Below, in pieces: positions 1 to 6,522 of a stretch of DNA of 6,894 bases. A program made the translations under genes and the position numbers. Origin of the DNA: Halobacteriovoraceae bacterium (GTDB lineage Bacteria; Bdellovibrionota; Bacteriovoracia; Bacteriovoracales; Bacteriovoracaceae); contig JABJPQ010000606.1 in NCBI GenBank assembly GCA_018663815.1, forward strand, positions 1 through 6,894, read 5' to 3'. The notes under the pieces are model-generated. The model was not told the DNA's origin. It ran no database searches and worked only from the letters and a program-made list of their open reading frames with translations. Numbering within the stretch: position 1 is the stretch's first letter; every line of letters starts with the position of its first letter.

Positions 1-2370
1 ACTGAAAAGCAAAAGCTTGAGTCGGTTATGGAAAGAGAGCTAGGTGACCTCAAGGCTCATAGATTACAAATATCCAATGCAGATGCAGAGAGGTATAAAG
101 CCCTCAATTACTTTGAGTCCGTAGTTAAAAATGAAAATGCTCTACATGATAGATATGACTTAAAGAAATATTTATTTGAAAAATTTAAATATACTCCAAA
201 GAAATTTAATGAATATGTTTCTAAAGTTCGCCAGAATTTCTCACAGATGGAGATTAATTTTTCTGATCATTGGCGTCAGTGGAATAAAGATTTAGGAATC
301 GAAAGTAATGAGATTCAAGATTGGAAAGTATGGGAAGCAGAGCTTGAAGGAAAAAATTACTATGAGAGAAATCCTCATCCGAATCCAGATAAAGAAAGAA
401 TTGGTCTTGGGCAAAATAAGTCAGTTTATGATTACCTAGCTTCGATGCAATTATTTATGAAAGATCATGGGATACCGGTAGGCATTGGTATGAAAGATTT
501 AAGTGCTATGAAACTAAATAATTATACACAAAATCCTGCGGCACCATTTATTGATTTAGATCTTTATCGAAATAACTCAGGTCTTAAACGCAGAAGCTTT
601 ATTGGTCCGTGTACGTTGATCGAGAATCAAAATATGTCTGAGATGAGACCAACGGATACCATTGATGAGAAGTACTGTGATCGCATTGATTGTTCTGAAA
701 ATTTAATTAAATTTGGATTTCAGGTCGATAATAAAGTCTTTGAGGAGTCTGCGTATCATGGTGCAATTAAGCCATTTGCGATGTTACACGTAGATAATGT
801 TATTGAACTATATAAAGAACATGAGCGAGATTACTATGATAGTATGCGAGCTCAGTCCCAACTGGGGACATTTCTAAAAAACTATAATATGGATTATGTT
901 TCTCTTGGTTTAAGAAAAGAATTTACCAAACCACAGCACTTTAAAGATCGTTGTCTGGTTGATCGAAAAGAAGGTGACTATAGTTCAGAAGCCTTTGATA
1001 AGTGCTATGAGAGAACGGATGACAATGTCATCTCATTAGCGCAGTTTAGAAATAGAGTTAAAAGAGCTGGCATAAAATCACTTTTAAAAGAATTTTTTAC
1101 TTACAAGTATCTAGATAGTGATGTTGAGAGTCGTGAAGCTCGTACAAACAACTTGCAATCAAACATAGAACAACTAAAGGAAGAGGCTCTAGGAACTTCA
1201 GTAGAAGTACAAGAGGAATTAACTGGCACAAATTTAGGAGATTTAATTCGAGGTGCATTTAAAAGCGATCTTAATGTAACGAAATACCTTACAAAGTTTG
1301 AAGATAACAAACTTGAAGACTTTGATGCTAAGGCATTAAGGCAATTAATTCACCCTAAACAAACTAAAGATCACAAATTAAAGTTAATTGAAGCAGTAAA
1401 ATTATGCGGTCTTTTATCAGAGGGTATAACGGCTCAATTAATTGGAAAAAAATTGATAAAAGAAGCCATGGATAACCCTATTGCAAGAGATTTAGATAGA
1501 GAAAGAGCGCGCAAAAGAAATTTTCAAGAAAAACTCTATAATACTAATAAAAATCTTATTCGTAAAAACTGTTTAAAGAGCATTGAGTTTGACCCAGAAA
1601 CGGGAGAAGTACATAGTCCACATCTTTCATTTGATCGAAGGTATCGTGTTATTGAGACAGGTACTTATGAGCACATAGAAGGTAAGAATTTAAATATAAA
1701 TGTTGGATATGGTTTTGAAATAAGTGATGGCCAATCAAATACAGTTTCATCTGCGTTTTCAGGATCTCTTTCCGTTGGTGTTCCAGTTTCGATTGTAAGT
1801 GGATCTATAACCGCAGCGAAAGAAGTTGCACAAACAGATGTGCAAGCAATAGTTAGAGCTTCAAGCGTTAGTTCTGCGACTTTTCTAGTTGTCCAACAAG
1901 CAACAATGGAAATTGAATTAAGAAAATATGAAAAGTGTTTTACATCTCATTTAATGCCTAGTTTGTTCTATGACATTTCTGCTGATGACCTTGAACTTAT
2001 TGAAGGTAAAGAAATTATTGATTCAGATGTGGCTCAAATTCTTTCTAAAGGGATTATGGTTTGTGATGGTAAGATAACAAATAAGCCGATTAAAGTTATT
2101 GAAAACTATTATTATGTCACTCAACATTTTACTGCTGGGGATATCTTAGATGATGGTAACTTATTAAACCATATCTTCTTACTTCCACTGAGAGGAACCA
2201 GAGATTTTAATAATTTTATGCGAATAATGAATGCTAAAAGAATAAATTCTAAAGGTGAGGTTATTAGCGATAATGATCGATTCCTTTATCCAAATTTAAG
2301 ACTTATGTATAATTATGGCCAAATTTCGCCATCCTATCCTGCAATGTATACCGTGCAAGGTAGGAAATGA
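1..2370 (+). CDS. Large protein of unknown function, 5' end outside window; first gene of an operon with a PLD-family protein
   Basis: I do not recognise this protein. The frame is open from base 1. The first Met (base 28) has no Shine-Dalgarno site, and the codons before it continue the same charged helix (TEKQKLESV), so the true start lies upstream. At least 789 residues are visible; numbering here is from Met28. Residues 1-60 and about 363-390 are charged and helical, possibly coiled coil. Nine cysteines (195, 217, 222, 309, 326, 460, 515, 637, 679), several closely spaced, would suit disulfides in an exported protein, but any signal peptide would be outside the window. Residues about 555-622 (bases 1690-1893) are rich in Ser, Gly and Val, with a run of about 44 residues (554-597) free of Lys and with few charges, and read as beta strands. 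No transmembrane helix or catalytic motif is apparent. The stop overlaps the next gene (ATGA), which implies coupled expression with the PLD-family protein. The coding call is strong; the function is unknown. Confidence 0.85.
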   Translation, partial: TEKQKLESVMERELGDLKAHRLQISNADAERYKALNYFESVVKNENALHDRYDLKKYLFEKFKYTPKKFNEYVSKVRQNFSQMEINFSDHWRQWNKDLGIESNEIQDWKVWEAELEGKNYYERNPHPNPDKERIGLGQNKSVYDYLASMQLFMKDHGIPVGIGMKDLSAMKLNNYTQNPAAPFIDLDLYRNNSGLKRRSFIGPCTLIENQNMSEMRPTDTIDEKYCDRIDCSENLIKFGFQVDNKVFEESAYHGAIKPFAMLHVDNVIELYKEHERDYYDSMRAQSQLGTFLKNYNMDYVSLGLRKEFTKPQHFKDRCLVDRKEGDYSSEAFDKCYERTDDNVISLAQFRNRVKRAGIKSLLKEFFTYKYLDSDVESREARTNNLQSNIEQLKEEALGTSVEVQEELTGTNLGDLIRGAFKSDLNVTKYLTKFEDNKLEDFDAKALRQLIHPKQTKDHKLKLIEAVKLCGLLSEGITAQLIGKKLIKEAMDNPIARDLDRERARKRNFQEKLYNTNKNLIRKNCLKSIEFDPETGEVHSPHLSFDRRYRVIETGTYEHIEGKNLNINVGYGFEISDGQSNTVSSAFSGSLSVGVPVSIVSGSITAAKEVAQTDVQAIVRASSVSSATFLVVQQATMEIELRKYEKCFTSHLMPSLFYDISADDLELIEGKEIIDSDVAQILSKGIMVCDGKITNKPIKVIENYYYVTQHFTAGDILDDGNLLNHIFLLPLRGTRDFNNFMRIMNAKRINSKGEVISDNDRFLYPNLRLMYNYGQISPSYPAMYTVQGRK
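2357..2370 (+). promoter_or_regulatory. Ribosome binding site and ATGA stop/start overlap
   Basis: AAGG at 2357-2360 lies 6 bases before the ATG at 2367, and the ATG shares its bases with the TGA stop of the preceding gene. This fixes the start of the PLD-family gene. It is the classic arrangement for translational coupling, so the two proteins are probably made from one mRNA in a set ratio. No separate promoter for the second gene is evident. Confidence 0.8.
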
Positions 2371-4301
2371 TTTTAAGAAAAATATTTTCACTATTTTTCT
2401 TATTTTCTTTTTCGGTGCTCTCTGCCACTGATTTTAATTATGAAAAAGGAAATTATTCTTATTCTCAAGATGAAATTACTCAATCACTGAGAGCTGCAGG
2501 AATAAAATATTTTTCAGTAGGTAAAAATCAAAAGAATGATTTGTATAAGCTTAATCATAAAAAACAGTTCCAAATTAAAAACTGGTTTGACAAAAAATGG
2601 TTTTCTTTACAAGAAAATTATGAATTTAATCATGACGAATTCATTCACTACTTTTCTGATGAGACTTTCAATCAGGCCAAAATAAATTATTATTCACAAT
2701 TTAATTTTAATAAAAGACTTTTAATTCATGAGCAAGAGCTAAACTTTTTTAAGGAATGGGGAGGTTTAAATCACCCTCCCGTGTCTATGCAACTAAATCA
2801 GCTTGAAAAATACTCAAGGTTTTATCATCCCATTGATTATGAGGACGTACCAAGTACTCTTTATACAGAGTCTTTTCATAAGAAATTAGACAATATCTCG
2901 AATACTGAATTAAGTTTTAATAATGAAGTTTACTTATTAGAAGATAAAAAGTCATATGCTAAAAAAATTGAGCTTATAAAAAATGCTAAGAAACATATTT
3001 TTATGAGTACTCTTATTTTTGCCGATGATAAAAGTTCTAGCAAACTCACTGATGAACTTATTTTGAAAGCAAATAATGGTGTTGCAGTCTATGTCATTGT
3101 AGATGACTTAGTATCCACAATTGGCACCAAAAGATCTAATATTAAAAAAATGAAGAAAAGCCCCATACATCTTATTGAAGCAAATGACTTTTTTAAATAT
3201 TATGGAAGTACAGTTTATCATAATAAGAAACTTGTGGTGGACTTTGAGCAGGCCATTGTTGGAGGGCAAAATATATTAGACGCCGATAATATCTCTAATG
3301 GTATCGATTTTAAAAACCGAGATTTAGATCTTTATGTTATTGGACCATTAGTTAGCGATATTGCGAATGGTTTTTTAGAAGATTTTAATTATTTTCATAA
3401 AAAATTACTGATAAAATTTCAAAAGAAACTAAGTAATGAGCTTCCTCGTCATAGGAAGGTTAATCCAGCACGTATATCTTTTATGATTAGAAAGAATCTT
3501 TCAAAATACCTAGCGTGGAAAAAATCGTTACATAAGTTAGATCTTGCATTGAATGCTTCTATTAACTTGCAAAAAAATCAAAGTAAAAGAGGTGCTAAAC
3601 ATTACGGGCATGTGTTATCTGATCCAGAGCTTAGAACTAAAGGAGTATGTCGATTTGTACAGCAAGCCCCGTATTCTGACTTACATCTTATAGGTAAAAC
3701 ATACTTACATTATCTAAATAATACAAAGTCCTACTTAGGAATTATGAACCCTCAAGTACTTGATCAAAAATATAAGTCTAAATCTGATCGCAAGTTTTTA
3801 GAAAAAAACGATCGTTTTATTATGTATGATAAATTGCATGATCAAGTTATGTCCATGGCCGAAGAGGATGATTTTCATATAGATCTACTAACTAGTGGAC
3901 CAGAGGTTGCAGGCAATGAAGCTACTATCGTACTTGTCAGTCGATTAAGAAGACACTTAAAAAGTAATTCTATCTTTAAAGCAAATATTGACTTATATCT
4001 AATGGATTGGGTAAATAACCATTTCGGAAATACCCAGTACACAAATCTGTTAAGAGATTATGCACCAAAAGAAAATATTGATGTTTGGGCCCATATTAGT
4101 TATTTGCATTCTAAGGTTTTTTACTTTGACAGGCTTGTTGCTTCGGTTGGTAGTTATAATATGCATCACAACGCCACTGATCATACATTTGAAAATACTA
4201 TTTTTTGCCAAGACGTTAAATTGAATAAACAACTTGATGAAATTTTTGTTCGGGATATGGTAAATTCTATTCCATTAAAATTTAACAAAATAATCAATTA
4301 A
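2367..4301 (+). CDS. Exported phospholipase D-superfamily protein, cardiolipin-synthase-like, two HKD motifs
   Basis: This is a 644-residue member of the PLD superfamily, whose enzymes hydrolyse or transfer phosphodiester bonds, usually in phospholipids. Residues 1-20 are a signal peptide: R4-K5, then a Phe/Leu/Ser-rich core, with likely cleavage after LSA20, so the protein should act in the periplasm, outer membrane or outside the cell. Residues 21 to about 185 are aromatic-rich and match nothing I know. PLD domain 1 begins near 187. It has HKD motif H285-x-K287-x4-D292 followed by GGQN (299-302) and a DLDLYVIGP segment as in cardiolipin synthases. Domain 2 begins near 430, has LGIMNP like the family's strand before the second half, and HKD motif H581-x-K583-x4-D588 followed by GSYN (595-598) and a downstream Glu (FENTIF). 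Both catalytic halves look intact. At 644 residues it is longer than ordinary cardiolipin synthases (about 480-510), and it has a cleavable signal instead of two membrane helices. The substrate is uncertain: a lipase, a transphosphatidylase or, less likely, a nuclease. Confidence 0.9.
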   Translation: MILRKIFSLFFLFSFSVLSATDFNYEKGNYSYSQDEITQSLRAAGIKYFSVGKNQKNDLYKLNHKKQFQIKNWFDKKWFSLQENYEFNHDEFIHYFSDETFNQAKINYYSQFNFNKRLLIHEQELNFFKEWGGLNHPPVSMQLNQLEKYSRFYHPIDYEDVPSTLYTESFHKKLDNISNTELSFNNEVYLLEDKKSYAKKIELIKNAKKHIFMSTLIFADDKSSSKLTDELILKANNGVAVYVIVDDLVSTIGTKRSNIKKMKKSPIHLIEANDFFKYYGSTVYHNKKLVVDFEQAIVGGQNILDADNISNGIDFKNRDLDLYVIGPLVSDIANGFLEDFNYFHKKLLIKFQKKLSNELPRHRKVNPARISFMIRKNLSKYLAWKKSLHKLDLALNASINLQKNQSKRGAKHYGHVLSDPELRTKGVCRFVQQAPYSDLHLIGKTYLHYLNNTKSYLGIMNPQVLDQKYKSKSDRKFLEKNDRFIMYDKLHDQVMSMAEEDDFHIDLLTSGPEVAGNEATIVLVSRLRRHLKSNSIFKANIDLYLMDWVNNHFGNTQYTNLLRDYAPKENIDVWAHISYLHSKVFYFDRLVASVGSYNMHHNATDHTFENTIFCQDVKLNKQLDEIFVRDMVNSIPLKFNKIIN

Positions 4302-4324
4302 TTAATTATTGTAGTCAAGCTATC

Positions 4325-5653
4325 CTAATTTGATTTAAGTAGAATCTTGTAGTTTGGATTAAAGAGTTGATCAGCTTGAACTTCAGCAGAAAATGTAATC
4401 GGCTTAAATTGTTTTTCTTTAGAGCTAATTTCAAATTCATAATCTCCAACTGGAAGTACTTTATAAAATTCACCATGTGTAAAACCATACGTTCCAACGA
4501 TTTTTCCTTTCCTTGTTTTAATTTCTACCTTTCCTTGAACATCTTTATCGGTAAAACTAAAACCTGCTCCTTGATGAATTTGAGTAATATACTTTATAAG
4601 TGAGTATTTGTTTTTTGTATAATAGGCAGGTATACGATTATAACTTGGCCATTTCGAATGGGAGAGCTCGATTGTAATTTGCAGATCATTATGCCAGTTA
4701 TAACTCCAGTCTTGCATTCCTCCATCAACTTCGTACCAATCATAGCCATTTGTAACACCTTCATCAAAACCTCTTGAATTGAACATTGAAGGGATATGTT
4801 TTGCGTATTCTTTTGAAAAATTTACGATTAAATCATAAAGAGGAAAGTGTTCTGGAGTTGTATCCCAAGGGTAGTTTACAACCTCTGTCCCTCCATGAAA
4901 ATTTGCACTTAAACTAAAATTTCTTTTGGCCGCAAAGTTCATAATGGCCACCGTTTCAGGCTGTCTTTTACGGGTTGAGTTTGTGTTGTCGGCCGTCGAA
5001 AAATCTGGAAAATTTCGGTTAAGGTCTTTATACTTATTATTTCCACGTCTTCGCTTATTAGCGCCATCAGGATTCATAGAGGGGATAATATAGATCTCAG
5101 TATTATTAATTAAGTTTGTTATTTGTAAATCACCTTCATCATAAGACTTTAACAAATCTTCTATGAGTGAAACCAATAATTCACGACCAACAATTTCATT
5201 TCCATGCATATTGGCTATATATTTAAATTCTGGTTCAAGCTCATCAAGCTTGGGATTATCAGAAATTTTTACAGCGAGTATAGGGTGATTTTTGTGTGAA
5301 CGGCCAATTTCGATTAGGGTAACCAAGTGTGGATATTTCAATTGAAAATTGATTAGCTTTTGATCTATTTCACTTGGAGTTGGATAGTCCGCTGCAAGTG
5401 ATTTATGAATTTTCGGAAGAGGCTGGTAATTGACATTTAAACTCTTAAGCCATTTCTCAGTTCCCTTAGGTCCGTATAATTCAAAGTCTGAATTGGAAGG
5501 ATGATCAATAGTTAGATCTGAATTCATTTTCAACATCTTTTTCAAAAATGCGGAGTTTTCGAAAACTTTAAACCCCTCTTTTGTACTGTTTGAAAACGCT
5601 AACGATGATATGGTAAGTGATAATAGAACATAGTAGAGTGAGTGATATTTCAT
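4325..5653 (-). CDS. Secreted M14 zinc carboxypeptidase (N/E subfamily) with transthyretin-like domain
   Basis: This enzyme should remove C-terminal amino acids from peptides outside the cytoplasm. Residues 1 to about 21 are a signal peptide (hydrophobic 6-19, cleavage near SLA19 or AFS21). About 70 residues of unassigned linker follow. The catalytic domain runs from about 90 to 360 and has all expected residues: zinc ligands H150 and E153 in MHGNE, and H253 in NFHGG; carboxylate-binding N212-R213 in DLNRNFPD; the GGMQDWSY segment (311-318) that carries the active-site Tyr; and catalytic E329 in ITIELS. GRELL, SMNPDG and RQPETVA are hallmarks of the N/E (carboxypeptidase M/D/N) group. Residues about 365-442 form the small beta domain typical of that group, with a GK(I/V)-x-PVGDYEFEI pattern. 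N/E enzymes usually prefer C-terminal Lys/Arg; specificity here is not shown. The gene stands alone, convergent with the PLD-family gene and divergent from the next gene, with its own promoter. The start is fixed by AAGGAAG 6 bases upstream. Confidence 0.95.
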   Translation of the reverse strand: MKYHSLYYVLLSLTISSLAFSNSTKEGFKVFENSAFLKKMLKMNSDLTIDHPSNSDFELYGPKGTEKWLKSLNVNYQPLPKIHKSLAADYPTPSEIDQKLINFQLKYPHLVTLIEIGRSHKNHPILAVKISDNPKLDELEPEFKYIANMHGNEIVGRELLVSLIEDLLKSYDEGDLQITNLINNTEIYIIPSMNPDGANKRRRGNNKYKDLNRNFPDFSTADNTNSTRKRQPETVAIMNFAAKRNFSLSANFHGGTEVVNYPWDTTPEHFPLYDLIVNFSKEYAKHIPSMFNSRGFDEGVTNGYDWYEVDGGMQDWSYNWHNDLQITIELSHSKWPSYNRIPAYYTKNKYSLIKYITQIHQGAGFSFTDKDVQGKVEIKTRKGKIVGTYGFTHGEFYKVLPVGDYEFEISSKEKQFKPITFSAEVQADQLFNPNYKILLKSN

Positions 5654-5659
5654 GATTAG

Positions 5660-5666
5660 CTTCCTT
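5660..5666 (-). promoter_or_regulatory. Ribosome binding site of the carboxypeptidase gene
   Basis: Read on the minus strand this is AAGGAAG, 6 bases before the ATG (5653-5651). It is a strong match to the anti-Shine-Dalgarno sequence and supports this start, which also gives a well-formed signal peptide. Confidence 0.8.
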
Positions 5667-5687
5667 GTGAATCAGTTCAATAACTTA

Positions 5688-5716
5688 ATTAGAGCGTATT
5701 TGGTGTGTACTGTAAA
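5688..5716 (-). promoter_or_regulatory. Sigma70-type promoter of the carboxypeptidase gene
   Basis: On the minus strand, TTTACA (5716-5711) and TCTAAT (5693-5688) are separated by exactly 17 bases. Each differs from the TTGACA/TATAAT consensus at one position. Transcription would begin near 5681, giving a leader of about 28 bases that contains the ribosome binding site. The two T-runs at 5751-5756 and 5759-5765 are A-tracts on this strand and lie upstream of the -35 box, where they could bend the DNA. This is a sequence match only. Confidence 0.6.
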
Positions 5717-5813
5717 ATATGAAGAGGTAGGTGATATACCTTGTAAGAACTTTTTTGATTTTTTTCGTGGCGAACATTCCCGAGTCCTAAAGTCGGAGTA
5801 TTAAGAGCTGTGC

Positions 5814-5862
5814 TAGATGTATAGGGTACAGCATTAACTATAAAATACACTTGTAGATGTAT
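5814..5862 (+). repeat. Direct repeat TAGATGTAT x2 with dyads around a TATAAAAT box; possible operator/promoter
   Basis: TAGATGTAT occurs at 5814-5822 and again at 5854-5862, exactly 40 bp apart, close to four helical turns. Each copy overlaps an inverted repeat: TGTA-N5-TACA at 5818-5830 and AATACA-N8-TGTATT at 5844-5863. Between them lies TATAAAAT (5839-5846), the best -10-like box before the YkgJ-type gene, though no good -35 sits at the right distance. A pair of spaced dyads beside a start of transcription is typical of a repressor or activator site. This is inferred from pattern alone and chance is possible in AT-rich DNA. Confidence 0.35.
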
Positions 5863-5872
5863 TCAACTTTGT

Positions 5873-5877
5873 TAAGG
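5873..5877 (+). promoter_or_regulatory. Ribosome binding site of the YkgJ-type gene
   Basis: TAAGG ends 7 bases before the ATG at 5885. It supports that start over the next in-frame Met, which is 34 codons further in. Confidence 0.6.
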
Positions 5878-5884
5878 TTTATTC

Positions 5885-6442
5885 ATGTATAGGTTTCTTC
5901 CCCAAATTATCCATAATGCTCAAGTGGAGTGTCGTACTAATGATGAACTTAAAAAACGTTTAGTTTTTTATTTAAAAAGTATTTCTATGATTTCAGATCC
6001 CGAAAAAAGATTAGAGTTTGTGCGAGAGGAAATAGATAAAACTTTAGAAAGTATTGACTCTAGTTGTGAAAAGGGATGTCATTTTTGCTGTTATCATCCC
6101 ATTGGCTTAGCTAAGTCCGAGATGAGAAGCATTAAAGAGTTTTCTCCCCGTTTTTCCCAAGCAAGACTGGAGCAACAAATAGATTTTTATGCGAATAATA
6201 TCGCTATTGAATATGAGCAGAAAAAGTGTGTTTTCCTAGATAATGGGCAATGTGGAGTGTACGCTAAAAGGCCACTAGTTTGTAGATTAGCCCATGTTAA
6301 ATCAGATCCGGCTAATTGCCAGCTAAGTAATCAGAGTCAAAACATAGAGCAACTTTCTGTTCAAACGGCAGCAGTCATCGCGGTAGCGTTTTATCAGCTT
6401 AACCCTGAGGTTGAGTTAATTCCAATTAGCTTAACTCAATAG
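5885..6442 (+). CDS. YkgJ-family cysteine-cluster protein (putative Zn/Fe binding)
   Basis: This 185-residue protein carries the pattern of the YkgJ (CxxCxxCC) family, annotated as zinc- or iron-chelating clusters. The first group is C61-x3-C65-x2-C68-C69 (CEKGCHFCC). The second is C115-VFLDNGQ-C123, then the RPLVC133-R motif, and C145 further on. Those eight cysteines are placed as the family expects; a ninth, C16, is outside the core. The N-terminal 60 residues are helical and charged, and the C-terminal 30 or so are mostly hydrophobic to neutral. There is no signal peptide, so it should be cytoplasmic. Family members have no firmly established biochemical role that I can cite; metal binding follows from the cysteines. 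The gene is divergent from the carboxypeptidase gene and is followed 80 bp later by a methyltransferase-like gene on the same strand, with which it could be co-transcribed. Confidence 0.9.
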   Translation: MYRFLPQIIHNAQVECRTNDELKKRLVFYLKSISMISDPEKRLEFVREEIDKTLESIDSSCEKGCHFCCYHPIGLAKSEMRSIKEFSPRFSQARLEQQIDFYANNIAIEYEQKKCVFLDNGQCGVYAKRPLVCRLAHVKSDPANCQLSNQSQNIEQLSVQTAAVIAVAFYQLNPEVELIPISLTQ

Positions 6443-6488
6443 TGCTTTGCTTAACTTCTTTCTAGAAAAGAGATACTTTGAATGATAA

Positions 6489-6516
6489 GAAGGTATCAAA
6501 ATTATACTGAAGGTAT
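6489..6516 (+). repeat. 8-bp direct repeat GAAGGTAT, second copy forms a ribosome binding site
   Basis: GAAGGTAT is found at 6489-6496 and 6509-6516, 20 bp apart. The second copy supplies the GAAGG Shine-Dalgarno site (6509-6513), 9 bases before the ATG at 6523. The first copy overlaps the right arm of an inverted repeat GATAC/GTATC (6472-6476 and 6493-6497). The rest of the 80-bp gap (6443-6522) shows no convincing terminator or well-spaced promoter. Confidence 0.4.
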
Positions 6517-6522
6517 TAATAG

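Noticed and set aside
1101..1310. 69-codon minus-strand open frame
   Set aside because: It lies wholly within the well-supported large unknown gene, has no ribosome binding site of note and an uninformative product; it is an antisense shadow.
4050..4232. 60-codon minus-strand open frame
   Set aside because: It is antisense to the second HKD motif region of the PLD-family gene, whose conservation explains the sequence.
4295..4311. AT-only palindrome (AATTAATTAATT core) between the convergent stops as a terminator
   Set aside because: The stem would have almost no G-C pairs and no T-run follows, so a stable intrinsic terminator is unlikely; such palindromes are common in AT-rich DNA.
4315..4603. 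Open frames of 60 codons (minus) and 78 codons (plus) over the 3' end of the carboxypeptidase gene
   Set aside because: Both overlap the conserved C-terminal beta domain of the carboxypeptidase in other frames and have no supporting start signals.
5725..5765. AGGTA/TACCT hairpin followed by T-runs as a plus-strand terminator or riboswitch
   Set aside because: The stem is only 5 bp, the T-run starts 9 bases after it, and no plus-strand gene ends upstream. No known riboswitch core is visible.
5780..5796. CCGA/TCGG stem in the divergent region as a small RNA structure
   Set aside because: Four base pairs with a 9-base loop and mismatched flanks are within chance expectation.
6484..6508. TATACT at 6503-6508 as the -10 box of the last gene
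   Set aside because: The only TTGA-like -35 partner is spaced 19 bases away, and the predicted start would remove the ribosome binding site at 6509-6513 from the mRNA.
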